This document shows, in pieces, positions 17,053-26,486 of a DNA stretch of 64,000 nt. Under the pieces are notes generated by a model. The model worked only from the letters and a program-made list of their open reading frames with translations, did no database searches and was not told where the DNA came from. Made by a program: the position numbers and the translations under genes. Within the stretch, counting starts at the first letter, position 1. Each line of letters opens with the position of its first letter. The stretch spans positions 1,674,001-1,738,000 of the forward strand of contig NZ_UGHV01000001.1 of the NCBI RefSeq assembly GCF_900451095.1, in the 5' to 3' direction. This stretch comes from Helicobacter canis. GTDB lineage: Bacteria; Campylobacterota; Campylobacteria; Campylobacterales; Helicobacteraceae.

Positions 17053-18012
17053 TCAATGCCAGATTCTAGCCCTAGGAAGCTTGCTACCTATGCGCTTAGC
17101 CTTTGCTATAAACTCTAGCGGCGTGCGCGTGCGCTTCGCCACTCGCAAAAGTCTGTGTTTATGGCGCGGAGCTATGGCAAAGAGCAGCTCATACTCCTCT
17201 CCACTTTTATATGCTGGTATGCGCGATTTTGTGAGAGAGCTAAAGCGCAAGTGATTTAGCGCACTAAGCGTGTGCAGCTCTCTTAAAACCCCATCAGATA
17301 CATCAAGCCCCACCCTAGCAAAAGGCGCGATAGCCGCGATAAATTGATCACGCAAACAAGGTGCGATAAACCGCGCAAACCGCCTAGAATGCGAGATCTT
17401 ACCACCTCTAAGTAGCCACAAAAGCGCATAAAGACTCTGCCCAACCCTCCCTGTGCAATACACCAAATCCCCAGCTTTTAGCCCCTTGCGCCCTAAAATC
17501 TTGCCATTTGGCACGCCAAGCATCGTGATATGAAAGGCTAGATTCTCTCCTTTCATCGTATCTCCACCAATAAGCTTGACATTATAGCTCCTAGCGACAT
17601 TGGCTAGGGCTAGGGCGATTTGGGTGATTTCTTTAGCTTGCAAATGTGGTAGCGTAACGGACAAAAGCGCGTATTTTGGCAGAGCATTCATCGCAAACAT
17701 ATCAGAAATATTGATAAGCATAGCCTTAGTAGCGATCTCTTCTAAGCTCAACCACTCGCGCTTAAAGTGTATATGCTCACAGAATCCATCAGCAGCAACA
17801 AAAAGCTCTTTATGTTTGCCTAGCACTCTAGCAAAACTACTGCTAGAAATTCCTTGTAAATGCCTATATTTTGGGCTTTTGATTCTAGGGGTAAAAAAGT
17901 GGATTCTAGGGCTTATACGGCTTACATCTTGCAGCAGCACAGCATCATCTCCCACCCCAAGCAATACTCCAGATTTATGTAAAGCAGAGATGAAAAGCCT
18001 CTCACAATCCAT
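17053..18012 (-). CDS. thiL: Thiamine-monophosphate kinase with a repeat-encoded insertion
   Basis: ThiL phosphorylates thiamine monophosphate to the active diphosphate. Motifs seen are GVGDDAVLL near residue 20, ATKAMLINISDMFAMNA, LIGGDTMKG and LDVSDGVLREL. Residues about 33-44 (SPRIHFFTPRIKSPK) are an extra loop encoded by a 12-mer repeat (17898-17909) and a GATTCTAG core (17881), read as RIHFF. The loop lies between the metal-binding GDD and the next strand, where other ThiL proteins have a short connection. The ATG at 18012 overlaps psd and has AAAGGA; an ATG at 18033 is an alternative. Confidence 0.9.
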   Translation of the reverse strand: MDCERLFISALHKSGVLLGVGDDAVLLQDVSRISPRIHFFTPRIKSPKYRHLQGISSSSFARVLGKHKELFVAADGFCEHIHFKREWLSLEEIATKAMLINISDMFAMNALPKYALLSVTLPHLQAKEITQIALALANVARSYNVKLIGGDTMKGENLAFHITMLGVPNGKILGRKGLKAGDLVYCTGRVGQSLYALLWLLRGGKISHSRRFARFIAPCLRDQFIAAIAPFARVGLDVSDGVLRELHTLSALNHLRFSSLTKSRIPAYKSGEEYELLFAIAPRHKHRLLRVAKRTRTPLEFIAKAKRIGSKLPRARIWH

Positions 18013-18796
18013 AGCGCGCGATCCTTTGCCCAAAGCGCACTGTCTGCTCTAGCGATGATTCTAGACTAATATCTTGCATAATAAGCACGATTGTAGAGCC
18101 CATTTGAAAATGCCCAAGCTCATCGCCCTTTTTCACTGATATGGGTGTATCATACACATAAATATCTCTAGCATTTGGCTTGGCATTAGTATCAATCCTA
18201 GAATCAAAGTGAAATATCATCTTGCCTACATTAAGCGCACCCACAGCCACGAAGTAGATTCTAGTGTTGTGCGGGGTGTTTGCCACAAGCACGACCCGCT
18301 CATTACGCACAAATAAATTGCTATTTTTGCGCAACGATGGGAAATTCACAGGCAAAAGCTCTCCGCCAAAATATCTAGCCTCCACGATCTCCATACCACA
18401 AGGCGCGTGATAGCGGTGATAATCGCGTGGGGAGAGATAGAGATTGACATAGCTAAAGCCATCTACCTCACCTTTTGGCGTGCCAAGAAACTCATCTACA
18501 GGATAGGACATTCCTTTAATCTGCAGGGCAAGATTCTCACAAACTATGCCTTGCTCTGTGATAAGGCTATCGCTTGGAGAGATGATAGACTCACTACTAG
18601 AATCCACTTCTCTCGCACGCTCTAGCTTTCTTGTAAAAAGTGCATTAAGCGTAGGATAGAAATCAACCGGAGCAAAATCACTCAAATCAATGCGGAAAAT
18701 CCGCACATATACACGATTAACAATACGCTGAAACCACTTAGGAAACGCGCACGAAGCAAACTTACCAAAAAGCCTAGAGAGAGAGTTTGTATCCAT
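18002..18796 (-). CDS. psd: Phosphatidylserine decarboxylase proenzyme
   Basis: Makes phosphatidylethanolamine from phosphatidylserine at the inner membrane. The 264-residue proenzyme has the autocleavage motif FQMGSTIVL with the pyruvoyl-forming serine at about 234. The SPRDYHRYHAPCGM block and the LGTPKGEVDGFSYVNLYL region fit the short (about 265-residue) epsilonproteobacterial form. It starts 24 bp after the Sel1-repeat gene and overlaps thiL by 11 bp, so they look co-transcribed. Confidence 0.95.
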   Translation of the reverse strand: MDTNSLSRLFGKFASCAFPKWFQRIVNRVYVRIFRIDLSDFAPVDFYPTLNALFTRKLERAREVDSSSESIISPSDSLITEQGIVCENLALQIKGMSYPVDEFLGTPKGEVDGFSYVNLYLSPRDYHRYHAPCGMEIVEARYFGGELLPVNFPSLRKNSNLFVRNERVVLVANTPHNTRIYFVAVGALNVGKMIFHFDSRIDTNAKPNARDIYVYDTPISVKKGDELGHFQMGSTIVLIMQDISLESSLEQTVRFGQRIARYGL

Positions 18797-18820
18797 ACTT
18801 ATCCTTTGCTAGATTCTAGA

Positions 18821-20056
18821 TTAACGCTTATAAAAAGGCGATGATGGTTTTGATGGTTTTGGCTTAAGTGTATAGGTAGGATTTGGATTGATCTGTAAAT
18901 CCTGCTTTAAGATACGATAATTATCGCAGCCTTGCTGCAATCCCGCATTGCAAGTATAGGCATAAAGATCAAGCGCGTAGCGTGTGTTTTGCGTAACACC
19001 AAGCCCCTTTTGGTATAGCACACCTAGATTATTACAGCTCTTCACATCAGCAGAATCACACGCCATTTTGAAGTATTTTGCCGCATAGGCATAGCTTAGT
19101 GGCACGCCCTCAAGCCCATTAGCATACATATATCCAAGATTAGCGCAGCCTTTAATATCCCCAGCATTGCAGGCGACATAGTTTAGATCCGCTTTAGAAA
19201 GTGCATTTTTGTTTTTGCCATAAATATTTTTGGTATTACTCATAAGCCCTAGGTTATAGCAGCCTAGATTGCTACCGCCATTACACGCGAGCTTATAATA
19301 ACGAATCGCTTTGAAAAAATCTTTAGCGACCCCATCGCCATTGGCATACATAAAGCCCAAATTATTACAAGCAATCGCATCGCCACCTTGACAAGCAGTT
19401 ATATAAAATTGCACTGCTAATTCTTTATCATCTTTGCTTGCATTGGTTTTTTCATTATAGAGCATAGCAAGATTGGTGCAAGAAGTAGGATCACCAGCAG
19501 AGCAACCCATCTCATAATATCTCTGTGCTTTTTGGAGATTGACATCAACACCCTTGCCTGTGGCATACATTGTCCCAAGTCCAAAGCAGCCAGATGGATT
19601 TCCGCCATCACAAGATTTCTTAAACAGCGCAAAAGCCGTTGCTACATCATTTTTCTTCATCGCATCCATTGCGGCTTTTAGCTGGGCGGTTGGAATATCT
19701 GGTGAAGTAAGCCTATCACTTAGGGGATATTGATGAGGCAAAAGATCGGCGTCTTTTGGTGTGAAATTGGTATTAAAGCTTGGGTCGCTTGGATCTAGTG
19801 GGATATTTTCATTGTTTAGGGCATTATCAGCGAGATTTGGATTCTGTGAGGGTGGGGGGAGATTGCTATCGTTGTATTGCGCACCATCTTGGGCTATGGC
19901 ATCTCTATCAAGTCCGTAGGTAAATCGCCCTTCTTCATCGGCTGCATATAGTGCCGATAATGAGAAAAACACGCAGCCAAGCACCATAAACGCGCAACCT
20001 TTATATGCGTTAATAACACTAGTGAAACTCCATTTTTTTTCTACAATCCTTGTCAT
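18821..20056 (-). CDS. Secreted cysteine-rich Sel1-repeat protein (Hcp-like)
   Basis: The N-terminus has a signal-type segment (CAFMVLGCVFFSLSALYA), then an acidic Asn/Pro-rich stretch. From about residue 130 onward come repeats of roughly 36 residues of the form AxxxYxxACxxGxxxGCxNLGxMYxxGxGV. Pairs of cysteines spaced eight residues apart in each repeat are the mark of Helicobacter cysteine-rich proteins, where they form disulfides in the periplasm or outside the cell. Seven or eight repeats are visible. Hcp proteins are known immunogens; any enzymatic role is not assured. The start at 20056 (MTRIVEKK) is chosen over an ATG four codons upstream. Confidence 0.85.
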   Translation of the reverse strand: MTRIVEKKWSFTSVINAYKGCAFMVLGCVFFSLSALYAADEEGRFTYGLDRDAIAQDGAQYNDSNLPPPSQNPNLADNALNNENIPLDPSDPSFNTNFTPKDADLLPHQYPLSDRLTSPDIPTAQLKAAMDAMKKNDVATAFALFKKSCDGGNPSGCFGLGTMYATGKGVDVNLQKAQRYYEMGCSAGDPTSCTNLAMLYNEKTNASKDDKELAVQFYITACQGGDAIACNNLGFMYANGDGVAKDFFKAIRYYKLACNGGSNLGCYNLGLMSNTKNIYGKNKNALSKADLNYVACNAGDIKGCANLGYMYANGLEGVPLSYAYAAKYFKMACDSADVKSCNNLGVLYQKGLGVTQNTRYALDLYAYTCNAGLQQGCDNYRILKQDLQINPNPTYTLKPKPSKPSSPFYKR

Positions 20057-20203
20057 ACTACACTCCATAAATCACTTTACTTCACAAAAACCTAGATATG
20101 CTAAAGCAAAAGACATTCCCAAAACAACAATACAGACAGCAAACAAAAATGAACCAACATAAAAAAATCAATAAACAAAAAAGGATAAGAAGAATCTAGT
20201 AAG

Positions 20204-20280
20204 TGGTGTCCTCGGCGGGATTCGAACCCACGACCTTACGATTAGGAATCGTACGCTCTATCCTGCTGAGCTACGGGGAC
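20204..20280 (-). tRNA. tRNA-Arg (anticodon CCT), CCA encoded
   Basis: The minus strand folds as a tRNA. Acceptor GTCCCCG faces CGAGGAC with one C-A mismatch at the fifth pair. The D arm is GCTC/GAGC, the anticodon stem TACGA/TCGTA with loop TTCCTAA, and the T arm GTGGG-TTCGAAT-CCCGC. The 3' CCA is encoded. Anticodon CCT reads AGG. Confidence 0.95.
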
Positions 20281-20307
20281 AAACCCCATAGAATGGGGTA
20301 GTGAAAG
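20281..20307 (-). terminator. Small hairpin between HU gene and tRNA-Arg
   Basis: ACCCCA and TGGGGT can form a 6-bp stem around TTCTA on the minus strand, followed by only a short T-rich TTTGT. It could be a weak terminator or a processing site for a shared hup-tRNA transcript. Confidence 0.3.
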
Positions 20308-20589
20308 TTATTTTTTCGCTACAAGATCTTTTAGGCTTTTGCCTGGTTTAAATTTTGGCACATATTTATCTTTTGTGCTATAAGTTTTATTGGTTCCTGG
20401 AACTTTACCAGACTTACCTTTTTGCATAACAGCTTCAAATTTACCAAAGCCGACAAGCTCAACACTTTTTTTCTTACTCAACGCTTTCTCTACTGCTGCG
20501 ATAAACGCATTTACAGCGATTTCTGCATCTTTTTTGCTTGGAAGTTTTCCTGCATCTTTTACAAGATCGACAAATTCTGCTTTATTCAT
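20308..20589 (-). CDS. hup: DNA-binding protein HU
   Basis: A 93-residue histone-like protein that bends and compacts DNA. The start MNKAEFVDLVKDAG, the core VELVGFGKFEAV and the DNA-contact arm with PGTNKTY are typical; the lysine-rich tail ends LVAKK. AAGGAG lies before the ATG, with a likely promoter 36 bp upstream. The tRNA-Arg gene follows 28 bp downstream on the same strand. Confidence 0.97.
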   Translation of the reverse strand: MNKAEFVDLVKDAGKLPSKKDAEIAVNAFIAAVEKALSKKKSVELVGFGKFEAVMQKGKSGKVPGTNKTYSTKDKYVPKFKPGKSLKDLVAKK

Positions 20590-20624
20590 TGTGTCTCCTT
20601 AAGGTTGAAATATAAAGCGGATTT

Positions 20625-20630
20625 ATTGTA
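20625..20630 (-). promoter_or_regulatory. hup: Candidate -10 box of hup
   Basis: TACAAT on the minus strand, preceded by TAGC, about 36 bp from the hup ATG; a plausible sigma-80 -10 element with no obvious -35. Confidence 0.45.
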
Positions 20631-20921
20631 GCTACTTTATGCCTTAAAATCAAGTATCCTGCGCTATTTTCATCATTTATGGCAACAAAATGTCAAAAGT
20701 GGATTCTAGGGGGATGGTGGATTCTAGGACTTTGGGACTAGAATCCACTTGTGCGATTTGAGCATTGGCGGTGTTTTTTAAAAAGTGGATTCTAGGAAAT
20801 ATGCTTTGTTTTTGTGGATTGCCACGCAAGGCTCGCAATGATGATAATAAAGGTGTTTTTCACACAAAACCTATTTACTTCAAAGTCGGTTTTACTGCAA
20901 AAGCCCATTTTACTTCAACAC

Positions 20922-21108
20922 GATTCTAGGGATTGCGGTAGGGCTTTTGGAGTTTTTTGGGGATTTCTAAAGAAACTTCGCTTCGCTTGTTTTCAAGCCG
21001 CGCAAGGAGATAAGGCTCGAGTGTCTATCGCGTGAGCTAGGCGAAGAAATCCGCGATTCTAGCCCAAAAGACAATGCATAGCCGCATTGCCCGCCCAAGA
21101 CTGAATCA
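20922..21108 (+). repeat. Dispersed hairpin element, copy 2 (third subtype)
   Basis: It runs from GATTCTAGGGATTGCGGT to GCCCAAGACTGAATC. The left flank matches the first subtype, while the inner part matches the copy at 2693 (CAAGCCGCGCAAGGA, then GATAAGGC facing GTCTATC, then GAAATCCGCGATTCTAGCCCA). It therefore links the subtypes into one family. Confidence 0.65.
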
Positions 21109-21135
21109 CTAGAGAAGTCGCCCACCACAAAGAAA

Positions 21136-22500
21136 CTACAAATCTAATAGCCTTAAAACCTGCTGCTTATAGCACTCCAAATCCTTTTGCGAAGTAGCCT
21201 CAAAGCGCGTTACCAGCACAGGCGTGGTATTGCTCGCGCGCACCAAAGCCCAGCCATTGTCAAATATCACACGCACGCCATCAATAGTGATGATCTCTTG
21301 GATATGTGGAAAGTCTGCGGGTGGATTCTCCAAAGCTTTCTGCAATGCCGCAATTTGTCCAAACTTTTTCTCTTCTGTGGTGGCAATTTTTTCTTCATCA
21401 GTAGAGTAGAGCTTAGGTAGCGCATTGATGAATGATTCCATTTGCGCTGGAGTCATCTCAAGGAACAGCTCCAATGCCCGAAGAGCCGCATATAAGGCAT
21501 CATCATAGCCAAAATACCTATCATTAAAAAATATATGCCCGCTCATTTCAGCCGCTAGGTGGGCATCTAGCTCCTTAAGCTTTGTCTTTAGATTGCTATG
21601 CCCAGTTTTATACATCACAGCCTTGCCTATGCGGTTTATCTCATCATACATCACTTGCGAGCATTTCACCTCGCCTATCACAACAGGGCTAGCAATATGC
21701 TTTGCCATATCTTTGGCAAACAAAATCGCCATTTCATCGCCTTTATAGTTGTGATTCTCACTCATCAATGCCACCCTATCAGCATCGCCATCAAAGGCTA
21801 TGCCTATGGGGATTTGGCGTGATTTCATCGCAGCTTTTATATCGCGGAGATTTTTTTCTTCACTTGGATCTGGATGATGATTGGGGAATGTGCCATCTGG
21901 GACTTCAAATAAACTAATATGCTTGATATTTAGAGCTTTTAGCACCGGCTCCAAGCCAATTGCACCCACACCATTACCATAGTCAAACACCACTTCATAG
22001 GGAAAATCTTTAAGCCTACTAAAATGCTTGATAAAAAACGCTTGATACTGCCCTAGCATATCCACTTCTACGGCGGCTTTACTAGCTGGGACATAAGCGA
22101 CATTACTACTAGCAATCTCCCTGCCTAGCTGCTGGATCTGCTCCCCATAGAAAGGCTTTTGAGAGATTGTGATTTTAAAGCCATTGTATTGCGGTGGGTT
22201 ATGACTACCTGTAATCATTATTGAGCTTTTTAGATTCTGGTTTTGAAATGTCGCGAAATACGCCACAGGCGTGGGGATCATACCCATAAACACCACTTCT
22301 ACCCCACTTAGCAAGATCCCATCTTTTAGCCACTCATACAAAATGGGCGAATGCGTGCGTGCATCATAGCCTATGGCGATACTTGTCTCACCAGCTTGTA
22401 GCACCCTTTTGCCAAGCCCAAAGCCAATGGCAAATACACTCTCTTTTGTGAGATTTTCTTCATAAATCCCACGAATGTCATACTCTCGAAATATACTCAT
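21136..22500 (-). CDS. Phosphomannomutase/phosphoglucomutase
   Basis: Converts hexose-6-phosphate and hexose-1-phosphate for glycan and LPS precursors. The about 454-residue protein has the start FREYDIRGIYEENLT, the active-site serine loop MITGSHNPPQYNGFK near residue 99, the metal loop AFDGDADRV, the sugar-binding AAEMSGHIFF and the C-terminal phosphate-binding RASNTTPVLVTRFEA. This is the ManB/AlgC group. I chose the ATG at 22500; another lies two codons upstream. In H. pylori the homologue also sits next to pflA and the nuo operon. Confidence 0.93.
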   Translation of the reverse strand: MSIFREYDIRGIYEENLTKESVFAIGFGLGKRVLQAGETSIAIGYDARTHSPILYEWLKDGILLSGVEVVFMGMIPTPVAYFATFQNQNLKSSIMITGSHNPPQYNGFKITISQKPFYGEQIQQLGREIASSNVAYVPASKAAVEVDMLGQYQAFFIKHFSRLKDFPYEVVFDYGNGVGAIGLEPVLKALNIKHISLFEVPDGTFPNHHPDPSEEKNLRDIKAAMKSRQIPIGIAFDGDADRVALMSENHNYKGDEMAILFAKDMAKHIASPVVIGEVKCSQVMYDEINRIGKAVMYKTGHSNLKTKLKELDAHLAAEMSGHIFFNDRYFGYDDALYAALRALELFLEMTPAQMESFINALPKLYSTDEEKIATTEEKKFGQIAALQKALENPPADFPHIQEIITIDGVRVIFDNGWALVRASNTTPVLVTRFEATSQKDLECYKQQVLRLLDL

Positions 22501-22571
22501 ATCCATACTACTCTCCTTTGTTGCTTATGTGCTTGTGATTATAAAAATATGTAGCAAACCAATAGCTACAT

Positions 22572-25001
22572 TTAATTGCCTGAAGCATTAGAATCCACTT
22601 TAGCAGAATCTACCTGTATCGGCGGCTCCTTGCTTGATGATTTGGCTCGCTCTTGTAGTAGCTCTTTTGCCTGTGTGCAGAGTGTTTTCCACTCGTTTTG
22701 GTCCGCACTTTTAGCGCATTTGTCAAAATATTTCAACGCAGATGGCGCGTTATTTAACACATCATACAAGCTAGCGATACGATAGAGCAGCTGTGTAGAA
22801 TCCACTTCCGTAAGCTTGGTGGATTCTAGCGGTAGCAAGAGTGCTAAGGCTTGATCATATCGCTTCAATTCTCGCAAGACATTAGCAAGTGCAAACTCTG
22901 CATAAGGGCTAAATTCATCGGTTTTAAATGCTTTTTGCAGCTCGATGATTTTGCTTGCATATACTTCTATGCTTGTCGGGTCTTTTTCATCGATTGCATA
23001 GCCCAAAAGTGTCGCATATACAGGGATTATGCGCTCATCTCTAGCAAAATGCTCCTGCAAAAATGGCAGAAGTTTTTTGGCTTCGTTTTTGGATTCTAGG
23101 GCTTGTAAAATCGCAAAAAGCGTGAAGGCAATATCATAATGACTCTTTTGGATTTTGGCGAGATTTAGCGCATCGCGCGCTGCAAGAGAGGCTTCTTTAT
23201 ATGCACCAAGCTTGTAGAGATTACTAGCGATGCGATAGAGCCAGAGCAAGCGCGTGCCTTGATCTTTGCTTGCTTCTGCCATACCGCTAGCAATCTGCTT
23301 GGCGATAGTATTTAGCCCTGCCTCATCGGCGCAATCAAACGCTACAAGCTTTTGAGCAGAGTCTAGATTATAAACAGAAGTTTGCATAATGTAGCCAATA
23401 GCCTCTTTGCAATTTTTTTGCGCGATGGCATCTTTAAGCAGTGCATCTAAAGCTTGCTGGCGATATGGGCTAGAATCTTCATCTTTATAGAGTGCGAAAA
23501 CTTCTTGATATTTATGCTTTTGTAGCAGGATTTGGGCTGTAAGTTCCTTAGCCTTTGTGGCTTCTTGTGTGTTGGGGTATTTGCTGATGAGATACGCATA
23601 ATGCTTAAGCTTCTCCTCATCGCCACCATCTATGGCAAACAAAATCGCATCATCTCTATCTTGCACGACTTTGGCTCTCTCTGGGTGGTCCTCGCCAAAG
23701 ACTTGGATATATTGCTGATTTGCCTGATGGGCTTGCTCAAAATCTTGTGCCTGCTGATAATAATCCCCTAGCACAAACATCTTCTCTTCTTTGAAGTATA
23801 TATCATCGCTATTGTCAGCTAAGTATTGTGTGAGAGTGGCAATCATTGGATAATCCTTGGCTTCAAGCAATGCGCTAGATAGCTCTTTGGTAATCTCGTC
23901 ATTATCTAAGAAAAACTTTGGATAATTGGCTAGCACTTTATTGACGAGCTCTGTTGCATTTATGGAGTTTTGCTGCTCTAGCTCAAATATCGCCCACTCT
24001 ATGGCAATCTCACTTGCACTTGGTATGTCTTTGGCATCGATATACGCTCTTTGGAAATAGATCCGCGCTTGCGTAGGGGCGTGAGTCTTGACAAGATTGG
24101 CAAGCTGCATTTGTGCCAATGGTGTAAATTTGGATTCTGGATATTCGCTACTAATGCGTTTGTAGTAATGCTCCGCTTCTGTTGGGATATTATCCTTTCT
24201 ATATGCAGCGGCAAGGATATATAAAATCTCTGGCACATCTGGATCAGCAGCAAATATCCGCACCCATTCTAAAGCGGATTCTATCAAGACATCTTGCTCT
24301 TCAAGATCAAGCTTAGAGCTTGCGATAATGCGATCATAAGTGAGATCGCGGCGGAAGACAGAGTTTGGATTTTGCTGTAAGGCTTCATTGATCTCTGTGA
24401 TTGCACCGATATAGTCTTTGCGCTCCATAGCAGTTTTGACCCGAGAGTAGATTTCAAAATCCTTATTTTTTGTCGCTTTTAGGGGTTTGTTGTCAGTATT
24501 TAGCTCGGGGATTGTTGGAGTCTGCTCGCCTAGAATTTTCACAGGGAAATGCAAGCCTTGCTTAAAATTCTCGTGAGAGAGAAAGGGTATAGTCTTTTTA
24601 TACCCCACAATCTGCCATAGATGTGCGGTGGTGCTTGGATACTTATCGATACTAAAATCCTGCTTTGGGCTTTTAGGAATAGCAAAGAGCTTTTGCTGGT
24701 GTTTAGGATAAATATAGAGCCAAAAATCCCCATCTATCATCTTATAGGACACACGAAAAAAGCTATTTTCTAGCCCGGGGAATCCACGATCGGGTATGCG
24801 TGAAATCTTACACTCAATCGACACTGCCTTGCCATACGCATCTAGCACCTCACCACAAGTGAAAGCAGAGTCATTGCGCAAGGTCAGCACAGAAAAGTCC
24901 TCCCCTGCCTCCTTGCCAAAGGTTGTAGAAATCTCTAACGCACTTATCTGGATAGCACAAGCACACAGCAATAATCCCAAACGAGAGAAAAATAGCTTCA
25001 C
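22572..25001 (-). CDS. pflA: Flagellar motor scaffold protein PflA, TPR-rich
   Basis: About 809 residues with a signal peptide (LGLLLCACAIQISA) and no other membrane span. Helical tetratricopeptide-like repeats cover residues about 180-770. In Campylobacter and Helicobacter, PflA is a periplasmic scaffold of the flagellar motor and its loss paralyses flagella. Identity rests on length, architecture and position directly after nuoN, as in H. pylori. The start is a GTG at 25001 (or TTG at 25004), immediately after the nuoN stop. The C-terminal tail IQVDSAKVDSNASGN is encoded by 12-mer-like repeats. Confidence 0.82.
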   Translation of the reverse strand: MKLFFSRLGLLLCACAIQISALEISTTFGKEAGEDFSVLTLRNDSAFTCGEVLDAYGKAVSIECKISRIPDRGFPGLENSFFRVSYKMIDGDFWLYIYPKHQQKLFAIPKSPKQDFSIDKYPSTTAHLWQIVGYKKTIPFLSHENFKQGLHFPVKILGEQTPTIPELNTDNKPLKATKNKDFEIYSRVKTAMERKDYIGAITEINEALQQNPNSVFRRDLTYDRIIASSKLDLEEQDVLIESALEWVRIFAADPDVPEILYILAAAYRKDNIPTEAEHYYKRISSEYPESKFTPLAQMQLANLVKTHAPTQARIYFQRAYIDAKDIPSASEIAIEWAIFELEQQNSINATELVNKVLANYPKFFLDNDEITKELSSALLEAKDYPMIATLTQYLADNSDDIYFKEEKMFVLGDYYQQAQDFEQAHQANQQYIQVFGEDHPERAKVVQDRDDAILFAIDGGDEEKLKHYAYLISKYPNTQEATKAKELTAQILLQKHKYQEVFALYKDEDSSPYRQQALDALLKDAIAQKNCKEAIGYIMQTSVYNLDSAQKLVAFDCADEAGLNTIAKQIASGMAEASKDQGTRLLWLYRIASNLYKLGAYKEASLAARDALNLAKIQKSHYDIAFTLFAILQALESKNEAKKLLPFLQEHFARDERIIPVYATLLGYAIDEKDPTSIEVYASKIIELQKAFKTDEFSPYAEFALANVLRELKRYDQALALLLPLESTKLTEVDSTQLLYRIASLYDVLNNAPSALKYFDKCAKSADQNEWKTLCTQAKELLQERAKSSSKEPPIQVDSAKVDSNASGN

Positions 25002-25004
25002 CAA

Positions 25005-26486
25005 TCAATAAGCCCCGATCACATATTTTCCTATAAAATCAAGCAAAAACTGCACCATAAAAATACTAACACAACAAACAACCGCCATCAGCCAGACAAC
25101 TAGCTTAGATACAGAAGTGGCATTATAGAAAAAGTCCGCTGCATTAGGAGCTTGCGTAGCTGGCAGAAACATCGCAATAACAGGGCGCAAATAATACACC
25201 ACCGCGATGGCACTATTTATCATCATAATAAGCCCTAGATACACATAATCCGCACTAAAGGCACTCATCACCACCGCCACTTTTCCAAAAAACAGCCCAA
25301 ATGGCGGAATCCCAGCAAGCGAGATGAAAAACACCCCAGCAAGCACCGCATAAGAAGGCAGCACGCGCACCAAGCCGCTAAAATGCCGATACTCATAAGT
25401 ATCGCTTGATGTATTGCGCACAAACCACAATAGCCCAAATGCCCCGACATTACTAAATACAAACAAAAACCAATACAAATACAGCGCACTAAGGCTCATT
25501 TGCGTATTGATAAGAATACAAGCAAGCACAAATCCAGAATGCGCAATAGAGCTAAAAGCAAGCATTCTTTTTATATCTTTTTGCACAAGGGCTGCGATAT
25601 TTGGCAAAGTGATTGAAAGCACCACAAGCACATAGAGTGTATTATGCACCCATAAGGCACTACTTTGGATAAACATACTAAACACATTGATAGCCACAGC
25701 AAAGGCAGCGATCTTTGGGATAATAGACACGACTCCAGCGACAATGGCATTTGAGCCTTGATAAATATCAGGCATCCACGAGTGAAATGGCACGGCAGAA
25801 GTCTTAAACCCAAGCGCACCAATCATAAACACAACCCCAAGCAAAATAGCAGATGCAGAAATATAGTTGCCAGATAGGATTGCAAATTCAAGCGCATTAA
25901 GATCAAAGTTCGCACTAGCAAAATACCAACACAACGCCCCCATAATAAAAAATACGCTAGCAAGCACACTAAAGACAAAATACTTTATCCCAGCCTCTAT
26001 GGCTCTAGATGTGCCGCTTAAGGCGATGAGTGCCACTAAAGACAATGAACCAATCTCAAGCCCAAGCAAAATGATAAGCAAATGCCGACTTGATACCATA
26101 ATGTCAAACCCAGCAATCATTAGCAAGTATAAAGGATAAAACTCCCCTACCCTAGTAGCATAATCAGCCTTTTCTTGCTTCGTGAAAAAAAGCACGATAA
26201 ACACAAGCGCGGCAAACTCCATTGTTACTTGCGATAGGATTGTTATGCCGTTAATATGAATAAGTGAGAAAAACGAGCTACCCACATCAAGCTGCAAGCT
26301 ACAAAGCACGCTTAAAGCTAAAAACACAGCACATAGCGCGACATTTACTCCGCGAAACGCTCTGTCAAAAACTCGCACAAACACATTAGCAAGCAATAAG
26401 ATCAATGCCCCTATAATAAGCACAAGACTTGGCAAAATCGCGCCTAATGACAACTCAGCAAAATCTAAAGGAGGTAAAAAGTTCAT
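25005..26486 (-). CDS. nuoN: NADH-quinone oxidoreductase-type complex I, subunit N
   Basis: A 493-residue antiporter-like membrane subunit with about 14 hydrophobic segments. The KRMLAFSSIAHSGF helix and the GIPPFGLFFGK discontinuous helix are characteristic of NuoN/M/L proton channels. It overlaps nuoM by four bases and is the last nuo gene. Confidence 0.96.
   Translation of the reverse strand: MNFLPPLDFAELSLGAILPSLVLIIGALILLLANVFVRVFDRAFRGVNVALCAVFLALSVLCSLQLDVGSSFFSLIHINGITILSQVTMEFAALVFIVLFFTKQEKADYATRVGEFYPLYLLMIAGFDIMVSSRHLLIILLGLEIGSLSLVALIALSGTSRAIEAGIKYFVFSVLASVFFIMGALCWYFASANFDLNALEFAILSGNYISASAILLGVVFMIGALGFKTSAVPFHSWMPDIYQGSNAIVAGVVSIIPKIAAFAVAINVFSMFIQSSALWVHNTLYVLVVLSITLPNIAALVQKDIKRMLAFSSIAHSGFVLACILINTQMSLSALYLYWFLFVFSNVGAFGLLWFVRNTSSDTYEYRHFSGLVRVLPSYAVLAGVFFISLAGIPPFGLFFGKVAVVMSAFSADYVYLGLIMMINSAIAVVYYLRPVIAMFLPATQAPNAADFFYNATSVSKLVVWLMAVVCCVSIFMVQFLLDFIGKYVIGAY

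Larger units (their letters stand above)
20590..21135. repeat. Repeat-rich gap between hup and the mutase gene
   Basis: The 546 bp contain exact 12-mers at 20698-20709 (direct), 20738-20749 (inverted) and 20784-20795, and a one-base variant near 20718. A short unit of the second repeat (GGATTGCCACGC...GGCTCGCAATGA) lies at about 20815-20841, and a hairpin element at 20922-21108. No coding sequence is credible. Confidence 0.85.

Noticed and set aside
20204-20280. C-A mismatch in the tRNA acceptor stem as evidence of a pseudo-tRNA
   Set aside because: All other stems, the anticodon loop and the CCA end are intact; one mismatch is not enough to call it dead.
20698-20795. CRISPR-like array
   Set aside because: Repeats are short, change orientation and have no regular spacers.
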